Position numbers and translations under genes: made by a program. A model generated the notes under the pieces. That model saw nothing but the letters and a program-made list of their open reading frames with translations. It ran no database searches and was not told the origin of the DNA. A stretch of 9,949 bases of DNA from Anaerolineaceae bacterium. GTDB taxonomy: Bacteria; Chloroflexota; Anaerolineae; Anaerolineales; Anaerolineaceae. Shown piece by piece: positions 1 to 6,508 of this stretch; positions within the stretch are counted from its first letter, which is position 1; every line of letters starts with the position of its first letter. The stretch lies in NCBI GenBank assembly GCA_003524305.1, contig DQHW01000028.1:25595-35543 (forward strand). The letters run 5' to 3'.

Positions 1-1617
1 TCGGATGAATTTTATAGCTTTATTGCGCTGAATAACTTTGGCGGATGGAACGACCAAAAATACAAGACCGAAGAAGAAATGCGGACGGATTTTTCGAAAA
101 TTGAGCAGGATTTCCAAAAAGGAGATTTCGCCCCTTATTTTTTGGATCAGATTCAAACCATGTTGATCAAGATCGGCAAACAGCCGCTAATCGTGCGTTC
201 CTCCAGTTTGCTTGAAGACAGTTTCGGCACCGCTTTTGCCGGAAAATACGAAAGTATTTTCTGTCCAAACCAGGGGACGCTTGAAGAGAATTTGAAAGCA
301 CTTACCAATGCCATCGCGCAGATCTACGCTTCGGTCTTCAATCCAAACGCGCTGGTCTACCGCCGCAGCAAAGGTCTTCAAGATTACGATGAACGGATGG
401 CGCTGTTGATCCAAATTGTGGAAGGCGAGCGGTATGGTGATTATTTAATGCCGCATGCGGCAGGCGTTGCCTTCAGCCGCAACCTCTACCGTTGGGCGCC
501 TCAAATCCGTGTGGAAGACGGTTTCGTGCGCCTGGTCTGGGGACTGGGTACAAGGGCGGTTGACCGCGTGGGGAATGATTACCCGAGATTGGTCGCATTG
601 AGCCATCCGCTCTTAAGACCAAGCAATGAACCCCAAAACATCCGGCGGTACTCGCAGCAATATGTTGATCTGATTGATCTTAAACAAAACAAACTTGCCA
701 CCTTACCGGTCAAAGATGTACTTGATGCGGATTACCCCCCCCTGCGCTACATTGCCCAAATGGACGAAGGCGGTTACTTCGAATCCATCCGTAGTTTGAT
801 CATTAAGGACACAAAAGACCTTGTGTTAACTTTTGATGTACTTTTGCAGCGAACTCCGTTCACAAATCGCATGAAGGGCATCCTACGGGCTCTTGAATTG
901 GCATATCACTCCCCTGTGGATGTGGAATTTGCCTTAAGTCTGAAACAGGATGTCGGATTGCAGCCAAAACTGGGTATCGTCATGCTGCAGTGCCGTCCAC
1001 AGAGCCACCTTGGCGAATCAGAAACCGAAAAGATGCCTACAAACCTCACAGAAAAAGAAGTGCTCTTTTCATCAGATTTCATGGTGCCGCGCGGCAAGAT
1101 CGACAAAATCAATTTCGTAGTCTATGTTAAAGCGAAAAACTATTTCGCTTTGAAAAGCAATATTGAGCGTGTGGAACTCGCCAGAACCATCGGCAGACTC
1201 AACGAAGCCCTGCAAAAAGAAAAATTCATTTGTGTGGGTCCTGGCCGGTGGGGAAGCTCAAACGCTGACCTGGGCGTACCCATTGCCTACGGTGATATCT
1301 ACCATTCAAAAGCGCTGGTGGAGATGGCAGGTGAAAACCTTGGTTTGCCCCCCGAACCCTCCCTTGGAACCCATTTTTTCCAAGATTTATTAGAGGCGCA
1401 AATCTACCCGTTGGCGCTGCAGTTGGATGATCCAAAAACGGTGTTTAACAGGGACTTTTTTGAAGAGATGCCGAATCACCTTAATGAATGGATTGCAGCA
1501 GATGAGCAATATGAACAATGTCTGCATTTACTGGCAATTGGAGATTTTGCTCCCGGCAAAACACTTTCCATACTGATGAACGACGACGTAGGAAAAGTGC
1601 TGGCATATATTGCATAA
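1..1617 (+). CDS. PEP/pyruvate-binding domain protein (PPDK/PEP synthase N-terminal type), 5' end outside the window
   Basis: The frame is open from base 1 (reading S-D-E-F-Y-S), so the gene starts upstream and the ATG at 79 is internal; 538 residues are visible. It carries hallmarks of the PPDK/PEP-synthase ATP- and pyruvate-binding domain: VRSSSLLEDS followed by AFAGKYESI (about nt 193-265), GVAFSRNLYR, a VWGLGTRAVDR block, VDVEFAL (from nt 916) and a closing QCRPQ (988-1002), which corresponds to the RPE end of the ATP-grasp region. Instead of the usual phosphohistidine swivelling domain and PEP barrel there is a distinct C-terminal region of about 200 residues with GPGRWGSS (1237-1260) and PSLGTHFFQ. 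I recall this region from unorthodox PEP-synthase-like proteins that often have an N-terminal receiver domain; that part would lie outside the window. The substrate is unknown. It probably binds ATP, but ordinary PEP synthesis is unlikely unless a partner supplies the missing domains. Family confidence is high, function confidence low. Confidence 0.85.
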   Translation, partial: SDEFYSFIALNNFGGWNDQKYKTEEEMRTDFSKIEQDFQKGDFAPYFLDQIQTMLIKIGKQPLIVRSSSLLEDSFGTAFAGKYESIFCPNQGTLEENLKALTNAIAQIYASVFNPNALVYRRSKGLQDYDERMALLIQIVEGERYGDYLMPHAAGVAFSRNLYRWAPQIRVEDGFVRLVWGLGTRAVDRVGNDYPRLVALSHPLLRPSNEPQNIRRYSQQYVDLIDLKQNKLATLPVKDVLDADYPPLRYIAQMDEGGYFESIRSLIIKDTKDLVLTFDVLLQRTPFTNRMKGILRALELAYHSPVDVEFALSLKQDVGLQPKLGIVMLQCRPQSHLGESETEKMPTNLTEKEVLFSSDFMVPRGKIDKINFVVYVKAKNYFALKSNIERVELARTIGRLNEALQKEKFICVGPGRWGSSNADLGVPIAYGDIYHSKALVEMAGENLGLPPEPSLGTHFFQDLLEAQIYPLALQLDDPKTVFNRDFFEEMPNHLNEWIAADEQYEQCLHLLAIGDFAPGKTLSILMNDDVGKVLAYIA

Positions 1618-1645
1618 AAAACCGCCCGATTTGGGCGGTTTTTTT
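1616..1645. terminator. Bidirectional intrinsic terminator between convergent genes
   Basis: A perfect inverted repeat, AAAAAACCGCCC (1616-1627), loop GATTT, GGGCGGTTTTTT (1633-1644), gives a 12-bp stem with a G+C core and a T run on either strand. It overlaps the stop codon of the PEP-binding gene and lies 17 bp beyond the stop of the convergent YhfC-like gene, so it can end both transcripts. Confidence 0.93.
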
Positions 1646-1661
1646 CTGAACTGGTTTGAGA

Positions 1662-1817
1662 TTATTTTTCTTCTTCTGGCTTATCTTCGTTATTTTCTTC
1701 TTCGCTATCAATGCTTTCTACTGATTCAAAGAGGTCGTCTTCGTCCTCATCCTCTTCATCCTCAATATCTTCATCCTCGAGGTCTTCAATTTCGTCATCT
1801 TCGAGTTCATCAGCATC
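1662..1817 (-). other. Asp/Glu low-complexity tail-coding segment
   Basis: This stretch of GAA/GAG/GAT/GAC-type codons encodes residues 281-331 of the YhfC-like protein, of which 34 of 51 are acidic. The DNA on the + strand is a quasi-repetitive TCTTC/CCTCATC mixture without a single exact repeat unit. Reading frame and stop codon are intact, so it is a real tail and not a frameshift product. Confidence 0.85.
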
Positions 1818-2657
1818 AACACCTAATTCTTCAGCCAACTCTTTACGTTTGTCAGATTCATCTTTCCAGAAGTAGTAGATTAGGTAAATATTAGCGAGCA
1901 TAAAGATTGACAAGACACCTTCGATACCCCAGGCACCCCAGCCAGTATATGTAAGGAAAACACCGATGCCATCTACCAGCATGTGATAGAAGAACGCCAA
2001 AGCAAACCAGCCAAAGTTTTTGCTGCGAACAGCTTTCCAAATCAGTACCGAAAGGAAGATTTGGGTCGAAATGGCAATTAACCGTTCAACTCCAGGCAAA
2101 AAACCAAGGTGCCAGGGATTAGTCCAAAACTGGGCAATTTGAGATGCTGTGTACTGCACCTGGTCCATTGAAACGCCTTTTGTGATCTGAGCTCCGGCAT
2201 TATAGAATAAAATGTAAAAGAAATTGATCAAAGCGCCGCCGAACAAGGGGAAGAACGGCCAAACAGCAAACCCGATACTTTCAATACCACCGTGACCGAT
2301 TCCCAAACCCACTGCCGATTCAATGCGTTTGGTTTTCTTCTTCATGATCAAGAAACCAAAATATCGGGCTGTTTCTTCAAACAACGCAGCCAGAAAACCA
2401 AGAATAACGGCATTGAAAAGAGGTATCCATTGGGTGGCCGGAACCGGCAATGTACCGTCATTGAAAAGTTTACTGACCAACTGCAATACGGGATAGTGAA
2501 TAACCTGGGAGACTAAAAAAGTTACTACACCAGTGAGAATGACCCACCAAGATACTTTGAAGCGCCTCACCACAATAACGGTCAAAGCAATTGGAACACC
2601 GATCATGAGAAGTATTGTCACTGCATACGAAATAAACAACCCAATATTTGTTTCCAT
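1662..2657 (-). CDS. YhfC-like glutamic-type intramembrane protease with a long acidic C-terminal tail
   Basis: The 331-aa integral membrane protein has seven or eight hydrophobic segments. It carries the motif set of the YhfC/PrsW-like putative membrane peptidases: EETARYF with E94, E95 and R98, GIGHGGIE at 119-126 with H122 and E126, ER at 191-192, and HMLVDG with H225 and D229. In this clan the paired glutamates and membrane histidines are proposed catalytic or metal-binding residues. Known relatives end soon after the last membrane helix (about 260 aa). Here a cytoplasmic tail follows, and 34 of the last 51 residues are Asp or Glu. The start ATG is preceded by AAAAGGA about 6 nt upstream. 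The gene appears monocistronic, facing the upstream PEP-binding gene; a weak TATACT -10 candidate lies at 2729-2734. Substrate is unknown. The family call is firm, but proteolytic activity is inferred from the family. Confidence 0.85.
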   Translation of the reverse strand: METNIGLFISYAVTILLMIGVPIALTVIVVRRFKVSWWVILTGVVTFLVSQVIHYPVLQLVSKLFNDGTLPVPATQWIPLFNAVILGFLAALFEETARYFGFLIMKKKTKRIESAVGLGIGHGGIESIGFAVWPFFPLFGGALINFFYILFYNAGAQITKGVSMDQVQYTASQIAQFWTNPWHLGFLPGVERLIAISTQIFLSVLIWKAVRSKNFGWFALAFFYHMLVDGIGVFLTYTGWGAWGIEGVLSIFMLANIYLIYYFWKDESDKRKELAEELGVDADELEDDEIEDLEDEDIEDEEDEDEDDLFESVESIDSEEENNEDKPEEEK

Positions 2658-2728
2658 AGGAATTCCTTTTTAAACGAAAGAGTGTCTTGCATGACGCTAA
2701 GATTCAATGGTAGTTTGCGTACTGATAG

Positions 2729-2734
2729 AGTATA
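2729..2734 (-). promoter_or_regulatory. Weak -10 candidate for the YhfC-like gene
   Basis: TATACT on the - strand matches five of six positions of TATAAT and would give a 5' leader of about 65 nt. No convincing -35 is seen at 16-18 bp, so this is only a candidate. Confidence 0.25.
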
Positions 2735-2784
2735 TGCTTTTTTGGAGATTTTAGGTAGTGCGAAAATTAGTAGAATTGTCGAGA

Positions 2785-2800
2785 TGTTTCACGTGAAACA
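2785..2800. promoter_or_regulatory. parS: parS site 1 (ParB binding, chromosome partition)
   Basis: TGTTTCACGTGAAACA is a perfect 16-bp palindrome identical to the classical bacterial chromosomal parS sequence described for Bacillus subtilis Spo0J/ParB. It is intergenic. ParB loads as a CTP-dependent clamp on such sites, spreads along the DNA and recruits SMC. The following ATTT is also shared with site 2. Confidence 0.93.
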
Positions 2801-2822
2801 ATTTGGTTTTCCCTCTGTGGTT

Positions 2823-2838
2823 TGTTTCACGTGAAACA
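2823..2838. promoter_or_regulatory. parS: parS site 2 (ParB binding, chromosome partition)
   Basis: This is a second perfect TGTTTCACGTGAAACA, 38 bp centre to centre from site 1. It ends 13 bp from the stop codon of the ABC permease. Two exact copies in a 54-bp stretch are effectively impossible by chance and mark a genuine parS pair. No parA or parB gene is in the window. Confidence 0.93.
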
Positions 2839-2851
2839 ATTTTGATGTAGT

Positions 2852-3610
2852 TTATAGCTCCTGTTTGCGAAAAACCAACCACGCAGTTGTTATGGATACA
2901 GCTATTATTCCCAGGCTTACCCAAAGTCCGGTCCAGTTGGTGACGGGGTAACCGCTCATTAACATGGAAGCATTTCCAATAAGGGCGTCGGGCAGGTTGA
3001 TGCCAAACCCCGGTATTCCGCCAAGAATACCCAGGATGATCAGGGTACCAAATGAAAGTCCAATGGCGACATACTGGGTGCGGGTCAAGGTGGAATACAA
3101 TAAAGTGATAGCCACATACACCAATATGTAGAAGATGATTAATCCGTTTAAGGCCAGCCAGTTAAGAATATCCAATTTGCCAAACAGGAAATAGGTGTAG
3201 TAATAGGCTGCGACACCGGCAATTACCACGGCGATGATGAAGGTTAACGCCAAAGAGGCGAATTTTGCCAGCAGGAAACTACCCCTGGGCATGGGCTTTG
3301 AAAGGATCATGGCGGCTGTGCCCTTATCTTTTTCGGTTGCCATGGCGCCCATTGAAAAGACCAGCGCCAGCAGTACACCAAATTGAGTGATGTTCTTGAT
3401 GTATTGGGTGACTGCGTCATTGATGGTCGGGTCGGGGATTAATCCGACAAAAGCTTCTCCGCCTGGCACCATGGTCATGATCTGGGGAGTCAATTTGGCC
3501 ATTAATGGGGAGGTCATGCCGAACAGCACCAAAACCACCAGGGCGATCAAAAATTTACGGGTGCGGCGTTGTTCGAGAAATTCTTTGTAAAATGCGGTCA
3601 TAAAATTCAT
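2852..3610 (-). CDS. ABC-2 type transporter permease
   Basis: The 252-aa protein has about six hydrophobic helices (roughly residues 19-38, 73-92, 115-143, 149-172, 180-198 and 227-247). Between helices 2 and 3 lies a cytoplasmic EKDKGT...ILSKPMPRG loop (93-110) typical of NosY-like/ABC2_membrane_2 permeases, the likely coupling site for the ATPase. It is the last gene of the operon. Its ATG overlaps the ATPase stop codon (ATGA junction), implying translational coupling; an alternative Met4 exists but the overlap favours Met1. By family it exports or inserts an unidentified substrate across the cytoplasmic membrane, as a dimer with the neighbouring ATPase. The stop is followed after 13 bp by a parS site, and no hairpin with a T run is seen downstream, so where transcription ends is unclear. 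Confidence 0.9.
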   Translation of the reverse strand: MNFMTAFYKEFLEQRRTRKFLIALVVLVLFGMTSPLMAKLTPQIMTMVPGGEAFVGLIPDPTINDAVTQYIKNITQFGVLLALVFSMGAMATEKDKGTAAMILSKPMPRGSFLLAKFASLALTFIIAVVIAGVAAYYYTYFLFGKLDILNWLALNGLIIFYILVYVAITLLYSTLTRTQYVAIGLSFGTLIILGILGGIPGFGINLPDALIGNASMLMSGYPVTNWTGLWVSLGIIAVSITTAWLVFRKQEL

Positions 3611-4542
3611 TTTTGGCTCCCGGTCAACTGCATGAAGATGTCTTCCAAAGACGGTTTGACCACTTCAAGCTTTTCAAAAGTTACGTTGTGATTCAAGGCG
3701 TCTTGCATGATCTCCTGTTGGGCAGCGTGAACATCTTTTACGGCAAGGTGAAAGCGGTATCCTTCAACGGTGACGCCGGTGACGCCTGATAGTTTTTCGA
3801 GGCGTTGTTTCCATTCTGGCATCAGGGCTGCCGACCCGTTGCCGGTCGTTATTTCAAGCGCCGGAATGGCGTAGTGATCCAGCAGTTCCTGCTTCTTGGC
3901 CTGGGTGATCAGTTTGCCATTATGAATGATGCCGACGGTGTCGCACACGCGTTCCACATCCGCCAAAATGTGACTTGACATGATGACGGTGCATTCGCTG
4001 CTCAACCCTTCTATCATTTCCAGCACTTCTTTGCGGCCAGCAGGGTCCAGTGCGCTGACGGGCTCATCCAGCAGCAGGATGGAGGGGTGATTCATGAGTG
4101 CCTGGGCAATGCCGAGACGCTGGCGCATGCCGCGCGAAAATCCGCCGATGTGGCGTTTGGAAGCTTCTTTTAACCCGGATTGCTCAAGTAATTGATCAAC
4201 CCGCAGCCGCCTTTCTTTACCTTCCAGTTTGAATATCTTGCCCACGTAATCAAGGTATTCACGCGGACTCATCCAGGCGTAGAAGGCAGGTTCTTCGGGC
4301 AGGTATCCCAGCCGGGATTTTTGTTCAGAACCTGACTTGCTGATGTTTTGCCCGCCGAAGAAGATGCTGCCTGAATCAGCTTGCGCAAGTCCGGCGAGAA
4401 TTCGCAAGGTGGTTGTTTTACCTGCGCCGTTTGGCCCCAGGAACCCAAATACTGAACCGGATTCAACGATCATATCAAGGCCATCGAGCGCATTTACATT
4501 TCCATATTTTTTGCGCAGACCTTCGATCTTTACGGAGTTCAT
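3607..4542 (-). CDS. ABC transporter ATP-binding protein
   Basis: The 311-aa protein is a complete nucleotide-binding domain of the ABC-2 export type (CcmA/NatA/YxlF-like). Visible motifs are Walker A GPNGAGKT (36-43), a Q-loop region GYLPEEPAFY (79-88) in which the usual Gln is Glu (common in this subfamily), signature FSRGMRQRL (135-143), Walker B ILLLDEP (155-161), D-loop SALD (163-166) and switch His191. A C-terminal region of about 90 residues follows (about 220-311), as in ATPases of this class. It starts in an ATGA overlap with the PLDc_N gene and ends in an ATGA overlap with the permease, so the three are co-translated. It energises the neighbouring permease. The substrate cannot be told from sequence; homologues act in drug, bacteriocin or lipid-linked export. 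Confidence 0.94.
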   Translation of the reverse strand: MNSVKIEGLRKKYGNVNALDGLDMIVESGSVFGFLGPNGAGKTTTLRILAGLAQADSGSIFFGGQNISKSGSEQKSRLGYLPEEPAFYAWMSPREYLDYVGKIFKLEGKERRLRVDQLLEQSGLKEASKRHIGGFSRGMRQRLGIAQALMNHPSILLLDEPVSALDPAGRKEVLEMIEGLSSECTVIMSSHILADVERVCDTVGIIHNGKLITQAKKQELLDHYAIPALEITTGNGSAALMPEWKQRLEKLSGVTGVTVEGYRFHLAVKDVHAAQQEIMQDALNHNVTFEKLEVVKPSLEDIFMQLTGSQK

Positions 4543-4748
4543 TCGTCTCTCCCAAAGATAAAGTAGACAATGGGGCCAAATAAATTAAAGACGACCACCA
4601 CGATGATCCAAACCCATTTCGGCCCTTTTGTTTTTTCGCGGCGGATCACATCCACCAGCGCAGCGATTAAAAGTCCAAATTCAAGCAGGGCAATTGGAAT
4701 TAACAGAGGTAAATATTTTTGAATAATTTCGATACCATTGATGTCCAT
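4539..4748 (-). CDS. Small PLDc_N-domain membrane protein (YxlE-like)
   Basis: The 69-aa protein has two membrane helices (about 12-34 and 44-64) joined by a short basic loop, RREKTKGPKW, and ends FGPIVYFIFGRDE. This is the PLDc_N (phospholipase D N-terminal-like) pattern in which the second helix ends near G-P-x-x-Y-x-x-x-G. There is no catalytic phospholipase domain. It lies directly upstream of and overlaps the ABC ATPase. The same order, PLDc_N then ATPase then permease, occurs as yxlE-yxlF-yxlG in B. subtilis, where these proteins act with the sigma-Y regulon. A role as a small accessory or regulatory subunit of the transporter is inferred. The ribosome site GAAGGA lies about 8 nt before the ATG. 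Confidence 0.85.
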   Translation of the reverse strand: MDINGIEIIQKYLPLLIPIALLEFGLLIAALVDVIRREKTKGPKWVWIIVVVVFNLFGPIVYFIFGRDE

Positions 4749-4768
4749 TTTTCTTTTCCTTCTTTGAT

Positions 4769-4796
4769 CGGCAGGGCGAGTTTTGACGCCCTGCCG
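4769..4796 (-). other. Intercistronic hairpin between the slipin and PLDc_N genes
   Basis: A perfect 10-bp G+C-rich inverted repeat, CGGCAGGGCG (4769-4778) and CGCCCTGCCG (4787-4796), has an 8-nt loop. In the - strand transcript it forms a strong stem between the slipin stop and the PLDc_N ribosome site and is followed by GATCAAAGAAGG, not a U run. It is therefore more likely an mRNA-stabilising, processing or attenuating element than a simple terminator. Confidence 0.7.
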
Positions 4797-4807
4797 TTGA
4801 ACAATGA

Positions 4808-5824
4808 TTATTTAATCTTGTCTATGTTTTGCTGAGCCATGGCAGTGATGCCCGAGATGCCGCCCAGGTTCATGGTGTCTACGGCGCTTGAGGGTACGAT
4901 CACCAGGGCGCCTTTTTCTTTCAATCCTTCAAAGAGCATGTTCATGGCGCGCAGGTGCAGCGCCGTCGGATTGTTGATATAAGACTGTGAAGCGGTCTCG
5001 AAACTGGAGGCTATCTGCATCTCTGATTCACCCAAAATGACACGCGCCTGGCGTTCGCGCTCTGCCTGGGCTTGGCGAGACATGGCGTCTTCAAGGTCCG
5101 CCGGGATGACCACATCGCGGATCTCAACTGACTGCACGGTGATGCCCCAGGGTGTGGTCCGTTCGTCAATAATTTTCTGCAGATCGGCATCCATCTTGTT
5201 GCGGCCAATCAAAATGTCAGCGAGGGTCATTTGGCCGATCACTTCACGCAGGGCGGTCTGTGAAGCCCAGGCGATGGCTGCGCGGTAATTCTCTACTTCG
5301 AGGGCGGCTTTTTCGGCATCCCACACCAGCCAGAAAAGCACTGCATCCACGTTGACGGGGACGGTGTCACGTGTGAGGGTTTTCTCGGCTGAGAAGGGTG
5401 TCACCATGACACGCTGGTCGATCCAGGTGGTGATGGTGTCCAAAATGGGAACGATCCAGAAAAGCCCGGGGCCGCGCAATCCGCGCATTTTACCCATGCG
5501 CAGCACAACGGCTTTTTCCCATTGGCGGGCAACCTGAATGGCAAAGAACAGGTAAAACCCCAACACCATCACCGGCACAAAAACCGCGAAAATTATCCCG
5601 TCGCTAACACCGAGTGAATCCATTAATACCGCCCCGCCGGTTGCCAGCAGAATACAGAAAATCAGGATGGTCATTGAAATTCCGTTGATGTGCTGTTCAG
5701 TCATGCTGGGTTGTTTCGCTTTGGCAAAGGATCGGAATGGGCTTAAATTCTCGGCCCCGTTTTCATTTGTGTTGTTTTGAGAATCGTTGTTTTGCGAATA
5801 ATAATTTCTGTTTTTTTCTCTCAT
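4808..5824 (-). CDS. Slipin-type SPFH (stomatin/Band 7) membrane protein
   Basis: The 338-aa protein has an Asn/Gln-rich hydrophilic N-terminus (about residues 5-26), two membrane segments (about 50-69 and 75-96) and an SPFH domain (about 98-262). The slipin signature reads QWEKAVVLRMGK then GPGLFWIVP (118-126), followed by IDQRV, and later ADILIGR and WGITVQSVEIRDVVIP. A helical AERERQARVILGESEMQ stretch (about 254-270) is typical of the oligomerising segment. Slipins form membrane rings that organise microdomains or control membrane proteases; many bacterial ones pair with NfeD, which is absent here. It starts 15 bp after the GntR stop with GAGG 5 nt before the ATG. Met41 is an alternative start nearer the first helix, but it would drop the polar N-terminus. 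A scaffold for the co-encoded ABC transporter is inferred. Confidence 0.9.
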   Translation of the reverse strand: MREKNRNYYSQNNDSQNNTNENGAENLSPFRSFAKAKQPSMTEQHINGISMTILIFCILLATGGAVLMDSLGVSDGIIFAVFVPVMVLGFYLFFAIQVARQWEKAVVLRMGKMRGLRGPGLFWIVPILDTITTWIDQRVMVTPFSAEKTLTRDTVPVNVDAVLFWLVWDAEKAALEVENYRAAIAWASQTALREVIGQMTLADILIGRNKMDADLQKIIDERTTPWGITVQSVEIRDVVIPADLEDAMSRQAQAERERQARVILGESEMQIASSFETASQSYINNPTALHLRAMNMLFEGLKEKGALVIVPSSAVDTMNLGGISGITAMAQQNIDKIK

Positions 5825-5839
5825 TTTATCCTCACTTTA

Positions 5840-6265
5840 TTAGCTTTCATTGTCGGGCTCTTTTTCCAGCGTACCGTCTTGCCAGAGCTGAAAGAGCAAT
5901 TGAAGGGTTTGTTGACTTTCCTCGGCAGAGAATCCCTGTTTTGCAAGAGACTTTAAAAATCGTTTGGACTGCAATTCAAGTGATTCTTTTTTTAATTTTT
6001 GCACGGCTTCTGCTGAAGGAAGGTCAAGCAGATAAGTGCCCCTGCCTTGTTGGGTTGAGATTAACCCAGCTTCATCAAGCATGCGATAGGCTCTGGCAAT
6101 GGTGTTGAAGTTGACCCTTAATTCTGACGCGAGTTGGCGCACGGTGGGTAGTTGATCGCCGGGTTTCAATTCGCCGTTGGACAGAAAGGCTTGCACTTGT
6201 TCCACGATTTGCACATAGCTGGGCACTCCAGAGCGAAAATCAAGGTTGAAAGTTAATGATTTCAC
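5840..6265 (-). CDS. GntR-family transcriptional regulator, YtrA subfamily
   Basis: With the start chosen here the protein is 141 aa. The longer reading from GTG 6283 would place AGGAGG (6273-6278) inside the gene, whereas GTG 6263-6265 lies exactly 7 nt after it, so I take that start. The N-terminal winged helix has the GntR pattern: GVPSYVQIVEQV (13-24), GDQLPTVRQLASEL (36-49), then NTIARAYRMLDEAGLISTQQ (54-73) and GRGTYL (74-79). A short helical C-terminus of about 60 residues with no large effector domain marks the YtrA type, which typically represses its own operon of ABC-transporter genes. Here it leads such an operon. The three 16-bp repeats over its promoter are its likely operators. 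The inducer is unknown; YtrA-type regulators often answer cell-envelope-active agents. Confidence 0.92.
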   Translation of the reverse strand: MKSLTFNLDFRSGVPSYVQIVEQVQAFLSNGELKPGDQLPTVRQLASELRVNFNTIARAYRMLDEAGLISTQQGRGTYLLDLPSAEAVQKLKKESLELQSKRFLKSLAKQGFSAEESQQTLQLLFQLWQDGTLEKEPDNES

Positions 6266-6312
6266 ATTCGATCCTCCTGACACGTTTCAGACTACCGACA
6301 CGGGTTCCGATT

Positions 6313-6360
6313 TTGTATCATTGTTTGATTGTATCTTTGTATTATTGTATCATTGTATAT
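6313..6360. repeat. Three tandem 16-bp repeats, probable GntR operators
   Basis: TTGTATC recurs at 6313, 6329 and 6345 with an exact 16-bp period. The units read TTGTATCATTGTTTGA, TTGTATCTTTGTATTA and TTGTATCATTGTATAT. They span the -10 and transcription start of the operon, the position expected for repressor binding. Operator function is inferred. Confidence 0.65.
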
Positions 6361-6371
6361 TTCAATGTCAA
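6344..6371 (-). promoter_or_regulatory. Sigma-70-type promoter of the GntR-slipin-ABC operon
   Basis: On the - strand a perfect -35 TTGACA (6366-6371) is followed 16 bp later by TACAAT (6344-6349), five of six matches to TATAAT. The predicted start near 6337 gives a leader of about 70 nt before the GTG at 6265. The promoter lies inside the three-repeat operator array. Confidence 0.75.
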
Positions 6372-6401
6372 GGGTTTTAATAATTTTTGTAAACATCTTT
6401 A

Positions 6402-6458
6402 TATCCAGAGTTTGGATACCCAAATTCCCCGATTTATGAGATAAAATAAAGTTATCCA
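6402..6458. promoter_or_regulatory. TATCCA inverted-repeat cluster upstream of rubrerythrin
   Basis: TATCCA-GAGTT-TGGATA (6402-6418) is an inverted repeat with 6-bp arms, and a third TATCCA lies at 6453-6458. They surround a weak -10 candidate, TAAAAT (6432-6437), for the rubrerythrin gene. Possible readings are an operator for an unseen redox regulator or DnaA-box-like 9-mers: TTATCCAAA at 6452-6460 differs from TTATCCACA at one position. Confidence 0.4.
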
Positions 6459-6508
6459 AAATCAAAAAAAAATACCATTACAAATATAAGCAAAAAAGGA
6501 GAATATTC

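Noticed and set aside
1610..1894. 94-codon + strand open frame
   Set aside because: It begins in the terminator and is the antisense reading of the acidic tail, giving a low-complexity His/Leu/Gln-rich peptide.
2785..2838. The two palindromes as transcription terminators of the ABC operon
   Set aside because: Each palindrome has no loop spacer and no following T run on the - strand, and both match parS exactly.
5365..5376. TGTCACGTGTGA, resembling a parS core
   Set aside because: It shares only the CACGTG centre with parS, lacks the TTTC/GAAA arms and lies inside the slipin coding region.
5737..6108. 123-codon + strand open frame
   Set aside because: It is antisense to the GntR and slipin genes, with no motif or ribosome site.
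6266..6283. Longer GntR start at GTG 6283
   Set aside because: The AGGAGG ribosome site at 6273-6278 would lie inside the coding region, while GTG 6265 is ideally spaced from it.
6313..6360. CRISPR-like array
   Set aside because: The repeats are 16 bp, imperfect and contiguous without spacers, and sit on a promoter.
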